This document shows positions 41,951 through 50,633 of a DNA stretch of 64,000 nt, in pieces. The stretch is taken from assembly GCF_947090775.1 (NCBI RefSeq), contig NZ_OX352321.1, forward strand, positions 186,001 to 250,000, given 5' to 3'. The notes beneath the pieces are model-generated. The model saw nothing but the letters and a program-made list of their open reading frames with translations, made no database searches and was not told the DNA's origin. Numbering within the stretch: position 1 is the stretch's first letter; every line of letters begins with the position of its first letter. The position numbers and the translations under genes were made by a program. This DNA comes from Pseudarthrobacter sp. MM222 (GTDB lineage: Bacteria > Actinomycetota > Actinomycetes > Actinomycetales > Micrococcaceae).

Positions 41951-41967
41951 AAGATGTCAGACATCTT
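41951..41967. promoter_or_regulatory. GntR/FadR operator
   Basis: AAGATGTCAGACATCTT, a perfect 7-bp inverted repeat around CAG. FadR-type GntR proteins bind sites of the form ATGTN(2-3)ACAT-like symmetry, so this fits. Located midway in the 171-bp gap between the divergent regulator and kinase genes. A longer CTTATG...CATAAG pair overlaps its left side. Confidence 0.75.
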
Positions 41968-42022
41968 ACAAATAGCTCGACTGCGGACCTGCCGCAGATC
42001 AACACACACAATGGAGTGCAAA

Positions 42023-43543
42023 GTGCCCCTTGAAGCAGATGTGCTCGCCGCCTTCCCGGCCGAGGTACAAATCCCCGCCCGCCTGGTGGCCGACAGCGTG
42101 GCCGCCTCATCCCAGGACGTTCCCCGGATCCTGGTGGTCCTTGATGACGACCCCACCGGCACGCAGTCCGTCGCGAACCTGCCCGTGTTGACCCGCTGGG
42201 AGCCGGCTGACTTCGCCTGGGCGTTCGCCCATGAGATCGAGGGCCAGCGCCCCCGGGCGGTCTATGTGCTCACGAATACCCGCAGCCTGGACCCGGCCGA
42301 GGCGGCAGCCCGCAACGAGGAAGTCGTCCGGAACGCCCTGACGGCAGCCGCCGCGGCAGCTGACAATCCCGGTTCCGGGCTTCGCCTGAGCTTCGTCAGC
42401 CGTAGCGACTCCACCCTGCGCGGGCACTACCCGCTGGAACCCGACGTCATTGCCGCCACGGTCGCTGCAGTCAGCGGCGAAGCAACAGACGGCGTCGTGA
42501 TCGTCCCCGCGTTCCCCGACGCCGGCCGCGTCACCATCGGCGGCGTTCACTACATGCGCGGCACCGGCGTCGACGCCGGCAAGCTCACCCCCGTTGCCGA
42601 GACCGAATTCGCCAAGGACGCCAGCTTCGGGTTCGCCAACTCCGAGATGGCCAAATATGTGGAGGAAAAGTCCCAGGGCCGCTTCGCTGCGGACTCCGTG
42701 ATCGTGCTGGATTTGAACATCATCCGCGCCGGTGCCGCGACGGACGGCACCTCCGCGGACCCGCAGCGCTCCGCCAAGGCGATAGCAGATGCCATCGGCG
42801 CGGCCACGGAATCCACCCCGATCGTCGCGGACATCGTCACCGAAAACGACCTCCGCGCCCTTGCCCTGGGCCTGGAGGAAGCCGAGCGCCGCGGCAAGAA
42901 GCTCCTCTACCGCGTCGGCCCGCCGTTCGTCCGCGCCCGGATCGGGCAGGAGATCCGTTCCGAGCTCAGCGGTGCGGAAGCCTACGCCGGCAACACCCCG
43001 TCCGAGGCCGGCGGCCTGATCGTCGTTGGCTCCCACGTCGGCGTCACGACCCGCCAGCTCAAGGTCCTCACCGAGCAGCACGGCGCCGCCCGGATCGTGG
43101 AAATCGACGTCGAGAAGCTGCTCGGCGCCAACGCCGCGGACCACCTGGACCAGACCGTGGACACGGTCGTCGCTGCCCTGCACGGCGGCGACGTCATCGT
43201 CCACACCAGCCGCCTGCTCATCAAGACCGACGACGCCGCAGAGAGCCTGCGGATCGCACGCACCGTCTCGGCCGCCGTCGTCGCCGTCGTCAACCGCACG
43301 CTCAAAACCTTCCCGCCGCGGTTCGTCATCGCCAAGGGCGGCATCACCTCCTCGGACGTCGCCGCCCACGGCCTGGAGATCCGGCACGGGATCGTCCGCG
43401 GACCCATGCTGCCGGGCATCGTGAGCCTCTGGGAACCGGTGGACGGGCCCGCAAAGGGCATCCCGTACATCGTCTTCGCCGGAAACGTCGGCGACGACGA
43501 GTCCCTGGCCCAGGTCACCCGCAAACTCAGCAACACCTTCTGA
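42023..43543 (+). CDS. Four-carbon acid sugar kinase family protein (DUF1537)
   Basis: Phosphorylates an oxidised acid sugar; characterised members act on 3-oxo-tetronate or D-threonate. 506 residues from GTG 42023, which has GGAG six nt upstream; ATG 42011 lacks a ribosome site. N-domain LVVLDDDPTGTQSVANLPVL, TNTRSLDP, SRSDSTLRGHYPLEPDV, PAFPDAGRVTIGGVHY; C-domain with KGGITSSDVAAHGL and IPYIVFAGNVGDDESL. First gene of a four-gene plus-strand operon with dehydrogenase, GntP permease and aldolase. Exact substrate not determined. Confidence 0.9.
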   Translation: MPLEADVLAAFPAEVQIPARLVADSVAASSQDVPRILVVLDDDPTGTQSVANLPVLTRWEPADFAWAFAHEIEGQRPRAVYVLTNTRSLDPAEAAARNEEVVRNALTAAAAAADNPGSGLRLSFVSRSDSTLRGHYPLEPDVIAATVAAVSGEATDGVVIVPAFPDAGRVTIGGVHYMRGTGVDAGKLTPVAETEFAKDASFGFANSEMAKYVEEKSQGRFAADSVIVLDLNIIRAGAATDGTSADPQRSAKAIADAIGAATESTPIVADIVTENDLRALALGLEEAERRGKKLLYRVGPPFVRARIGQEIRSELSGAEAYAGNTPSEAGGLIVVGSHVGVTTRQLKVLTEQHGAARIVEIDVEKLLGANAADHLDQTVDTVVAALHGGDVIVHTSRLLIKTDDAAESLRIARTVSAAVVAVVNRTLKTFPPRFVIAKGGITSSDVAAHGLEIRHGIVRGPMLPGIVSLWEPVDGPAKGIPYIVFAGNVGDDESLAQVTRKLSNTF

Positions 43544-43587
43544 TCCCGACGCCTTCCCGACAGATACGCCTTCAACGGAGAAAAACC

Positions 43588-44490
43588 ATGACCGCACAGT
43601 ACACAGTCACCGTCCTCGGCCTCGGCGCCATGGGCCTGCCGATGGCCACCCGCCTTGCCACCCAGCTGACCGTCCACGGCTTCGACATCGCCGAGCCGCG
43701 CCTGAAGCTGGCTGAAGAGGCCGGCATCCGGACCTTCACCTCGGCCCGGGAAGCCGCCGAGGGCGCCGACGCCCTGCTGCTCGCGGTGCGCAACGGCGAA
43801 CAGCTCGACGACGTCCTCTTCGGCGAGAACGGCGTCGCCTCCGTGCTGAAGCCGGGCGCCGTCGTGGTCCTTGGCAGCACCGTGGGCACGGAAGCCATCC
43901 CGGCAACTGTCGCCCGCCTCGCGGAATTCGACGTGGCCCTGGTGGACGCGCCGCTCTCCGGCGGACCCAAGCGCGCCGGTGAAGGGGACCTGCTGATCGT
44001 CGTCGGCGCCGAGCCTGCCGCCCTGGAAACTGCCCGCCCGGTCCTGGAGCTGCTCGCCTCCACCCTCACCGTCGTCGGCGACAGGCCCGGCGACGGCCAG
44101 GCCCTCAAGACCGTCAACCAGCTCCTCTGCGGGATCCACATCGCCGCCGCGGCCGAGGCCATGGCCCTCGCCGATGCCCTCGGCCTTGACCAGGCCAAAA
44201 CCCTCGCCGCCCTCGAAGCCGGTGCCGCAGGCTCCTTCATGCTCTCCAACCGGGGCCCGCGGATCCTGGAGGCCTACACCGAAGACGGCGCCGAGGTCCT
44301 CAGCCGCCTGGACATCTTCGTCAAGGACATGGGCATCGTCGGCAAGGCCACCCGCGCCGCAGGGCTCGCCGCCCCCGTGGCCGCCGCCGCCGAACAGCTC
44401 TACCTCCTCGGCCAGGCCCAGGGGCTCGCCGCCGCCGACGACTCCGCCGTCATCAAAGTCATCGCCCCCACCAAGCGCACCGCCCAGTAG
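43588..44490 (+). CDS. YgbJ/LtnD-like beta-hydroxyacid dehydrogenase
   Basis: 300 residues. NAD-binding VLGLGAMGLPMATRLA, the substrate-side motif DAPLSGGPKRAGEGDL, catalytic Lys in GDGQALKTVNQLLCG, and LDIFVKDMGIVGKATR near the end. Family members linked with DUF1537 kinases oxidise L-threonate or D-erythronate at C2 or C3, preparing the kinase substrate. Lies 44 bp after the kinase gene with AACGGAG upstream of ATG. After it comes a 9-bp hairpin CGACGGCGG/CCGCCGTCG (44508-44533) before the permease gene. Confidence 0.9.
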   Translation: MTAQYTVTVLGLGAMGLPMATRLATQLTVHGFDIAEPRLKLAEEAGIRTFTSAREAAEGADALLLAVRNGEQLDDVLFGENGVASVLKPGAVVVLGSTVGTEAIPATVARLAEFDVALVDAPLSGGPKRAGEGDLLIVVGAEPAALETARPVLELLASTLTVVGDRPGDGQALKTVNQLLCGIHIAAAAEAMALADALGLDQAKTLAALEAGAAGSFMLSNRGPRILEAYTEDGAEVLSRLDIFVKDMGIVGKATRAAGLAAPVAAAAEQLYLLGQAQGLAAADDSAVIKVIAPTKRTAQ

Positions 44491-44605
44491 ACCCCTGATG
44501 CCTCCGACGACGGCGGTCCCCCCTCCGCCGTCGCCGGACCCTGCCCGCCCTGATCCCGACGACTGACTCGTCGGACGACTTTCCTGTCAAAGGAGACACT
44601 CCCTG

Positions 44606-46072
44606 ATGCACCCCCTGATTAACTCCCTGGCGGTGCGCGCCGCAGACGCGCCCGTCATCAAACCCGCCGTGGAGCTGGGCACCCCGCTGCTGCTCACCAT
44701 CGCAGCCATAGGCATCGCCCTCCTGCTGGTGATGATCATCCGCTTCAAGATCCAGGCTTTCGTGGCCCTGCTTACCGTCAGCATCCTGGTGGCCGTGGCC
44801 TCCCAGATCCCGCTTAAGGACGTGTTCACCGTGGTGGCCAACGGCGTGGGCGGAACCATGGGCAAGGTGGCCCTGCTGATCGCGCTGGGCGCGGTTCTTG
44901 GCCGGATGATCGAGGTCTCCGGCGGCGTCCAGTCACTCGCCGCCCACTTCACCGCGAAGCTTGGCGCCCGGCGGGTGGCGGTTGCCCTCACGGCCGTCGG
45001 CTTCCTCGTGGCAATCCCGGTGTTCTTCGAGGTGGGCATCATCGTGCTCGTGCCGATCGTTTACGCCTTCGCGAAGATCGCCAACGTGCACCCGGTCAAA
45101 TTCGGCCTCCCCATGGCCGGCATCATGCTGTCCATCCACGTCGCCGTTCCGCCGCACCCCGGCATTGTGGCCGGCGCGGGCGTGTTCGGCGCCGACATCG
45201 GCCTCATCACCCTCATCTCGCTGCTCATCTGCATCCCGCTCGGCTTCCTGTCCTACTGGGTGGCCAGCATTATGAACCGCAGAGACTACGAACTCCTCCC
45301 GGGCGTCAAAGCACAGGTGGACGAATATGGTTCAGACTCCCTGGTGCGCGTCGGCCATGACGGTCCAGGCGCCCTCGCCATTGCTCCGCCGCGTCCGGCC
45401 CTGATCATCTTCCTGATCGCCGCTCCGATCGTGCAGATCCTGGTCGGCACCCTGGGCACCCTCACCATTCCCAAGGACAACGGCTGGTACGGCCTGGCGG
45501 CCTTCATCGGCAACCCGTTCTTCGCCCTCCTGGTGGCCGTTGCCCTGTCCTTCTTCCTCCTGGCCGTCCGCCGCAACTGGTCGCTCAAGGAAACCGGCGA
45601 GATTTTCGAGGGCGCGCTGCCTCCAATCGCGTCCATCCTCATGGTGGTTGCCGCCGGCGGTGTATTCGGTGAGGTCCTGCGGACCTCCGGCATCGGCGCC
45701 GCCCTGTCCCAGACACTGGACCACCTAGGCCTGCCCGTCATCGTCCTTGGCTTCATCATTTCCCTGGCCCTTCGCGCCGCGCAGGGTTCGGCCACGGTCG
45801 CCATCGTCACCACCACCGGCCTGCTGACGTCCGCCGTCGCCGGCGGCGGCTACTCACCCGCCCAGATCGCCGTGATTGTGATCGCCATCGGCTTCGGCGC
45901 CCTGGGCCTGTCCCACGTGACCGACGCCGGATTCTGGACTGTCGTGCGTTACTACGGCCTGACCGTCTCCGACGGCCTGCGGACCTGGACGGTCCTGACG
46001 ACTATCCTCGGACTCGCCGGGTTCATCCTCACCTTCGTGGCCTGGATCCTAGTGGGAGGACTGAGCGCCTGA
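44606..46072 (+). CDS. GntP-family sugar-acid permease
   Basis: 488 residues, 12 or more transmembrane helices, uptake of gluconate-like acids by proton symport. GntP-type blocks: NGVGGTMGKVALLIALGAVL, VFFEVGIIVLVPIVYAFAK, HVAVPPHPGIVAGAGVFGAD, ALRAAQGSATVAIVTTTGLL, GALGLSHVTDAGFWTVVRYY. AAGGAG precedes ATG 44606. The aldolase start overlaps its stop by one base (TGATG), so the two are coupled. Place in the operon makes it the importer of the acid sugar. Confidence 0.93.
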   Translation: MHPLINSLAVRAADAPVIKPAVELGTPLLLTIAAIGIALLLVMIIRFKIQAFVALLTVSILVAVASQIPLKDVFTVVANGVGGTMGKVALLIALGAVLGRMIEVSGGVQSLAAHFTAKLGARRVAVALTAVGFLVAIPVFFEVGIIVLVPIVYAFAKIANVHPVKFGLPMAGIMLSIHVAVPPHPGIVAGAGVFGADIGLITLISLLICIPLGFLSYWVASIMNRRDYELLPGVKAQVDEYGSDSLVRVGHDGPGALAIAPPRPALIIFLIAAPIVQILVGTLGTLTIPKDNGWYGLAAFIGNPFFALLVAVALSFFLLAVRRNWSLKETGEIFEGALPPIASILMVVAAGGVFGEVLRTSGIGAALSQTLDHLGLPVIVLGFIISLALRAAQGSATVAIVTTTGLLTSAVAGGGYSPAQIAVIVIAIGFGALGLSHVTDAGFWTVVRYYGLTVSDGLRTWTVLTTILGLAGFILTFVAWILVGGLSA

Positions 46073-46938
46073 TGCGTGCCCGACTCGACCACCTTGTGTC
46101 CTCCGCCCTGCAGCAGGGCTCCGCGGTACCGGCCTTCACCTGCTACGACTTCACCACCGCCCTGGCGGTCGTCAGCGCGGCCGAGGAGGCCGGCCGCGGC
46201 GCCATCCTGCTGGTGGCGCCCAAGACGGCGGCTTCGCCGAACGGCCCGCGGCTGATCGCAGCCCTCCGCGGCCTCGCCGACGGCGCCGGCGTGCCGATCG
46301 CCGTCCAGCTCGACCACGCCGCCGATCCGGAGTTGATCCTGGCCGCCGTCGCGGCCGGGGCGGATTCCGTGCTCGTGGACGGATCGTCGTTGCCGTACGA
46401 GGACAACATCGCACTGGTCCGCAGCGTCCGTGCGGATCTGGACGGGCGGGGGAACGCCGACGTCGTGATCGAAGCCGAACTCGGTGGCCTCGCCGGTGAC
46501 GAAGACCGTGCCTTCGGAGCCGACGCCGCCGGCAGCGCGCCGGCAGCGGGGCTCACCGATTCCGGGCAGGTGGAGGACTTCGTGTCGCGGACCGGCGCGC
46601 AGCTGCTGGCGGTGGCCGTCGGCAACGTCCACGGGAAGTACCAGGGCGAACCCCGGCTCCGCTGGGACGTGCTGCAGGACATCGCCGTGCGGACCCGCAT
46701 TCCGCTGGTGCTGCACGGCGCCTCCGGGATTCCGGCGGAGGAACTGGTGAAGGCTGCCGCCATGAACGTCGGCAAGGTGAACTTCAACACCGAGCTCCGC
46801 ACCGGCGTGCTGGCCGTGCTCGAGGAGCGGGTCTCCGCCCACCGGGCCGACGGCGAGAATCTCCAGGCCCTGCTGGGCCAGTGGGGCGACGCCGCCCGCA
46901 ACTTCGCCGCGGACGCCCTGCGCACGCTGGCCCGCTGA
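46072..46938 (+). CDS. Class II (zinc) aldolase of the fructose-bisphosphate/tagatose-bisphosphate type
   Basis: 288 residues. FBA-II signatures: PAFTCYDFTTALAVVSAAEE, zinc His in QLDHAADPELI, SVLVDGSSLPYEDNIAL, VIEAELGGLAGDEDR, zinc His in VAVGNVHGKYQGEP, and LVLHGASGIPAEEL. It resembles KbaY/GatY more than glycolytic Fba. In known four-carbon acid sugar pathways the last step is a decarboxylating AraD-like protein (OtnC); here this aldolase holds that place, and no OtnI isomerase is seen. It probably cleaves the phosphorylated sugar acid to DHAP plus a short product (inference). Confidence 0.88.
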   Translation: MRARLDHLVSSALQQGSAVPAFTCYDFTTALAVVSAAEEAGRGAILLVAPKTAASPNGPRLIAALRGLADGAGVPIAVQLDHAADPELILAAVAAGADSVLVDGSSLPYEDNIALVRSVRADLDGRGNADVVIEAELGGLAGDEDRAFGADAAGSAPAAGLTDSGQVEDFVSRTGAQLLAVAVGNVHGKYQGEPRLRWDVLQDIAVRTRIPLVLHGASGIPAEELVKAAAMNVGKVNFNTELRTGVLAVLEERVSAHRADGENLQALLGQWGDAARNFAADALRTLAR

Positions 46939-46968
46939 CCGCGCCCGCACAGACGCAGGACCGCCCGG

Positions 46969-47008
46969 AGAGGGGCCTGGATCAGACCATGATCCTGGCC
47001 CCTCTTTT
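46969..47008 (+). terminator. Terminator of the acid-sugar operon
   Basis: Stem AGAGGGGCCTGGATC with GATCCTGGCCCCTCT (one T-T mismatch), 7-nt loop AGACCAT, followed by TTTT. 30 bp after the aldolase stop. Confidence 0.9.
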
Positions 47009-47152
47009 GGCCGCCGCTGGCAGTTCACCCGGACAAGTCCGACAATAGAGGCAGGGCAACGGGCCATCCCCGGACGGGGTGGAGTGGAGCGCTGAGAAAT
47101 TCCAGAGCAGGAAGCAGCCAGCGGCCCGGATGCGACGCCGGACCGCGACCTG

Positions 47153-48433
47153 GTGATCGACCTCGCCAGGTTCTTTTGCCTTGCTCTCGTGGTCACCTCC
47201 CACTCCCTGATGGTGAGCCCGGAGCTGCATCCTGACGGCACGGTGACGACGGAGAATACCCTCGGCAACCAGCGCTGGTTCGAGCCCGTCGTCTGGATCC
47301 TCCAGATCATGCCGCTGTTCTTCGTGGCAGGCGGGATCACGGGGTTGCAGTCCTGGCGCAGGCTCCGCGCCCGCGGCGGCAACGCCGTCGACTTCATCCA
47401 GGGACGGATGTTGCGCCTCATCCGTCCGGCCAGCGTCCTGCTGGCCGTCATGTTCGCCGGCCTTTGGGGGGCTCGGTTGGCCGGGGTCGACGTGCAGGTC
47501 ATCCAACTGCTGGCCACAGGCGCCGGGATGCCGCTGTGGTTCCTGGCCGCCTACCTGGCGGCCCAGCTGAACCTGCCGATGTTCGCCGCGCTGCATGCCC
47601 GGGCACCCCGGCTCACCCTCGCCGGGCTCGCGTGCCTGGTCATCACGGTCGATTGCCTGCGCGGGGCACTTCCCCTGCTGGCCTACCTCAACATGGTCTT
47701 CCTCTGGTGCGCAGTGCAGCAGCTCGGCTTTTTCCTGGCGGACGGCAGGCTGCTGGGCCTCACGCGTCCGGCCTTGGCGGGCCTGCTCGTGGGCAGCAAC
47801 CTTGTGCTGGGGCTGCTCGTCGCACTGGGCCTGTACTCCGGAAACATGCTGGTGAACCTCAACCCACCCAACCTGACGCTACTCCTCCTGGCCATTGCGC
47901 AGGCCGCCGCGCTGCAGCTTTTCCGGCCGGCGCTCCTGCGGGTGGCGTCCGCGATCCGGCTGCGCCGGATGATGGCCGTCGTCGGCCGGCGGTCGATGAC
48001 CGTCTACCTCTGGCACCTGCCCCTGCTCGCGGCCATGTCGGGCCTGCTGCTGCTCACTGACTTCCCCCAGCCAGCGGGGGGAACCCCCGCGTGGTGGTGG
48101 AGCAGGCCGCTCGTGCTGATGGTGGTCGTGATTCTGCTCCTGCCGGTGCTGGTCCTCTTCGGCAGGCTGGAAGACCGTCCGACGCCGGCGGCCGCTTCGC
48201 GCTCCCGCCCGGCGGCCGCGGTGCTCACCGCCGCCGCCGTCGTCTTCGTCCCGGTCGCCGACGCAGCCCTGAACGGGCTTACCCTGGGGCTCCTGGGCGG
48301 GGGAGCGGCCTGCTTCGCTCTGGCGGTCCTGCTGCTGGGCAGGGGCCCGGCCCGGACAGGCGTGCCGGCGCGCGGCGCCGGACCGGGCGGACCATTGCCA
48401 CGCCCGCCATTAAGTGCCAATGTCGAACCATGA
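47153..48433 (+). CDS. Acyltransferase_3-type integral membrane protein
   Basis: 426 residues, about ten transmembrane helices. VIDLARFFCLALVVTSHSLM carries the conserved R and H of the acyltransferase-3 family (O-acetylation of surface sugars and lipids in known members); IMPLFFVAGGITGLQSWRRL and SMTVYLWHLPLLAAMSGLLL are further family blocks. The GTG at 47153 gives an abrupt N-terminus with no ribosome site; the frame is open upstream only to TGA near 47096, and no better start is seen, so the 5' end may be changed. The next gene overlaps by 4 nt. Confidence 0.75.
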   Translation: MIDLARFFCLALVVTSHSLMVSPELHPDGTVTTENTLGNQRWFEPVVWILQIMPLFFVAGGITGLQSWRRLRARGGNAVDFIQGRMLRLIRPASVLLAVMFAGLWGARLAGVDVQVIQLLATGAGMPLWFLAAYLAAQLNLPMFAALHARAPRLTLAGLACLVITVDCLRGALPLLAYLNMVFLWCAVQQLGFFLADGRLLGLTRPALAGLLVGSNLVLGLLVALGLYSGNMLVNLNPPNLTLLLLAIAQAAALQLFRPALLRVASAIRLRRMMAVVGRRSMTVYLWHLPLLAAMSGLLLLTDFPQPAGGTPAWWWSRPLVLMVVVILLLPVLVLFGRLEDRPTPAAASRSRPAAAVLTAAAVVFVPVADAALNGLTLGLLGGGAACFALAVLLLGRGPARTGVPARGAGPGGPLPRPPLSANVEP

Positions 48434-48774
48434 CGGAGAACTCGGCAGCCACTGAAGACACGTTCAGCCCAGACGTCTCCACCACCCGTAACGATGCCCA
48501 GCACCGTTACGAGTTGCACGTCGGCGGCAAGCTGGCAGTAGAGATTCGGTTCATCGATAAACCCGGGCACGTGGAATTCGTCCACACCGACACGGCGGAA
48601 CAGTTCCGGGGACACGGGCTTGCGAAAGTGCTGGCCCACTTCGCTCTGGATGATGTGGTGGCGTCGGGGAAGCGGATCAATCCAAACTGCCCGTTCATGT
48701 ACCGCTACCTCCGCAAACACGACTCCTACAATCAGGGCGTCGACTGGCCGGAACAGCCCCCGCCCGATGCGTGA
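48430..48774 (+). CDS. Small GNAT-like N-acetyltransferase (YidJ/Acetyltransf_CG type)
   Basis: 114 residues. The ATG overlaps the acyltransferase stop as ATGA. The core KLAVEIRFIDKPGHVEFVHT, DTAEQFRGHGLAKVLAHFAL, GKRINPNCPFMYRYLRKHDS matches the one-domain GCN5-like family, with the acetyl-CoA loop as FRGHGLA and the C-terminal CPF-Y motif. The N-terminal 25 residues are variable. Substrate unknown. Confidence 0.87.
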   Translation: MTENSAATEDTFSPDVSTTRNDAQHRYELHVGGKLAVEIRFIDKPGHVEFVHTDTAEQFRGHGLAKVLAHFALDDVVASGKRINPNCPFMYRYLRKHDSYNQGVDWPEQPPPDA

Positions 48775-48898
48775 CGGCGGGTCCCAGGCATCTCCGGACC
48801 GGCGCCGCCCGCGCCCGGGTTGTGAGCCGGACGACAAACTCGTAAGGTTTGAGCAGAGTTATGCAGTTGGCTCTTGGCCGTGTCTTTTGGAGAACCCC

Positions 48899-49606
48899 GT
48901 GAACCATAAACTGCGTGTGCTCGTCCGTGTGGATATCAACCCCGGACATGTGACTCTCGAAGTCACCGGCTGCCTGACCCAGGCGGATTTCCCGGCATTG
49001 CTGCACATTTTGCGCCGGACCGGCCGGCTGCAACCCGGATCGGAAGTCAGGGTAGACCTCCACGGTGCGTCGCACCTGGACCCCGAGTTACTGCTGCAGT
49101 TGCGTAGCATCGCGGCCGCCAGCGAGGGGCAGACAGGCGCCGAACAGTTCCGGCTCACGCTCGATGAGCCCGCCGAGTTGCCGATCTGCCTGCTCCACGT
49201 CGGCTCCGAGAGCGAAGTCCTCGCAGACCTTGACGGGGAGCTTGCCACCGTTCCGCTGGATTTCGGGAGCGAGGGGGTTCTGGAGGGCTTCCGGGGCGGG
49301 CCGCTGAGCTCCGGGCTCGATGAAAGCCCCGGCACGTTTCCGTCCGAGCTCAGCCTCATCAACGGGCTGGAACTTGCGGACTACTTCGAAGGAACGCTGG
49401 ACCCTGCGGCCACGGTCCGCGCGCTCTCCGATGCCGCCCTCGGACAACTGGCCGATGCTTTGTACCGCCACCTGGATACCAGCAGCCCCTCCTTCGGCGC
49501 CCACACCTGGTATGAGCTCGCCGCCGAAGAGCTGCAGAACCGGCATCTGGCGGATGCGGACGGACCGGCGGAAGATGAACTTGCCGCAGGCCAGACCCTC
49601 GCCTGA
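48899..49606 (+). CDS. Protein with N-terminal STAS-like domain, function unknown
   Basis: 235 residues from GTG 48899, with GGAG six nt upstream; the frame is open further up to 48620 over the GNAT gene. Residues 5-95 (VRVDINPGHVTLEVTGCLTQ, GSEVRVDLHGASHLDPELLL) look like a STAS fold as in anti-anti-sigma proteins, without a clear phosphorylatable Ser motif. The acidic C-terminal half (ELSLINGLELADYFEGTLDP, FGAHTWYELAAEELQNRHLA) is not recognised. No anti-sigma kinase or sigma factor is adjacent. Confidence 0.6.
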   Translation: MNHKLRVLVRVDINPGHVTLEVTGCLTQADFPALLHILRRTGRLQPGSEVRVDLHGASHLDPELLLQLRSIAAASEGQTGAEQFRLTLDEPAELPICLLHVGSESEVLADLDGELATVPLDFGSEGVLEGFRGGPLSSGLDESPGTFPSELSLINGLELADYFEGTLDPAATVRALSDAALGQLADALYRHLDTSSPSFGAHTWYELAAEELQNRHLADADGPAEDELAAGQTLA

Positions 49607-49636
49607 CCGGGCATCCCCTTCGCGTAGGCTGCCGCT

Positions 49637-50416
49637 ATGAGCCCTGCCGCCGCGAGGCACCCTGACACCGCCCTGATCACGGGCGCAACCGCGGGCATCG
49701 GTGCGGAGTTCGCCCGCCAGCTCGCCGAGCAGGGACACGACGTGGTCCTGGTGGCCCGGGACACCGCCCGGTTGCAGGCCAAGGCCGAGGAACTGGAACG
49801 GCGCTTCAGCGTCCGCGCCGAGGTGCTGGCCGCCGATCTAGCGGACGACGCCGGCGTGGCCGCCGTCGTCGCGCGGCTCTCGGACCCGGCACGGCCGGTG
49901 GGGATCCTGGTCAACAACGCCGGGATGGGTCTGCTGGGCTCCTTCGCCGAGAACGACATTGCCGACGAGAAAAGGCATCTCAAGCTGCACGTTGAATCCG
50001 CCATGGAGCTTACGCACGCCGCGCTGCAGGGAATGCTTCTGCGCCAGTCAGGCCGGATCATCAACGTGGCGAGCGTGGCGGCGTTCCTGCCCCGGGAGAC
50101 GTACTCCGCGGCCAAAGCGTGGATCGTGAGCTTCTCCCGGTGGGCCAACCTTGCCTATGCCAAGCGCGGGGTCAGGGTCACGGCGGTATGCCCCGGGTTC
50201 ACCCACACCGAGTTCCACGACCGGATGGGGATGGACAAGGCGGTGGCCCCGCGCTGGCTGTGGCTTCAGCCTGAGCGCGTGGTCCGCGAGGGTCTGGCAG
50301 GCAACCAGCGGGGCAAGGCCGTCTCGATTCCGGCCAAGCGGTACAAACTGCTGACGGCAGCGGCCCGCGTACTGCCCTCCCGGCTTGTGGCCGGGCCGCC
50401 CCGGCGGGCCAAATAG
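49637..50416 (+). CDS. Short-chain dehydrogenase/reductase
   Basis: 259 residues. Cofactor motif ALITGATAGIGAEFARQLA, NNAGMGLLGSF, catalytic Ser-Tyr-Lys in INVASVAAFLPRETYSAAKA, and VTAVCPGFTHTEFHDRMGM. This is the DltE-like classical SDR branch with NADP-binding Arg after strand 2 (VLVARDTARLQ). Substrate unknown. Followed by the GGACATGCTC repeat area. Confidence 0.9.
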   Translation: MSPAAARHPDTALITGATAGIGAEFARQLAEQGHDVVLVARDTARLQAKAEELERRFSVRAEVLAADLADDAGVAAVVARLSDPARPVGILVNNAGMGLLGSFAENDIADEKRHLKLHVESAMELTHAALQGMLLRQSGRIINVASVAAFLPRETYSAAKAWIVSFSRWANLAYAKRGVRVTAVCPGFTHTEFHDRMGMDKAVAPRWLWLQPERVVREGLAGNQRGKAVSIPAKRYKLLTAAARVLPSRLVAGPPRRAK

Positions 50417-50434
50417 CCTCTCGTCCCGGCCGCC

Positions 50435-50612
50435 GGACATGCTCATTTGTAGGGCCCGGGCGCAGGGGACATGCTCATTTGTGGAGCGGTGGACCGGACA
50501 TAATGCCACTATGTCCACGGGACCTACGGAAGGAAGGGCATGCCCTGTGCTGACGTTGCCGCGCGATGGACATGCTCTTTCCCGAAGCCCGGGCAGACGG
50601 GACATGCTCATT
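50435..50612. repeat. Four copies of GGACATGCTC(A/T)TT in two pairs
   Basis: Copies at 50435-50450, 50467-50482, 50568-50580 and 50600-50612, all in the same direction. Each pair is 32 bp apart and its members are joined by sequence containing GCCCGGGC. Between the pairs is an inverted repeat GGACATA (50496-50502) / TATGTCC (50510-50516). Lies in the gap between convergent SDR and FUSC genes. A related GGACATGCCC/GGGCATGTCC pair flanks the IS element at 34966-34975 and 36475-36484. Function unknown. Confidence 0.65.
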
Positions 50613-50633
50613 CAGCGCTCCGGCCGCGTTGCC

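Noticed and set aside
45952..47517. 521-codon minus-strand ORF over the aldolase and acyltransferase
   Set aside because: Low-complexity shadow spanning two real genes and a terminator.
50435..50612. CRISPR array
   Set aside because: Repeats are only about 13 bp, come in pairs with similar rather than unique spacers, and no cas genes are present.
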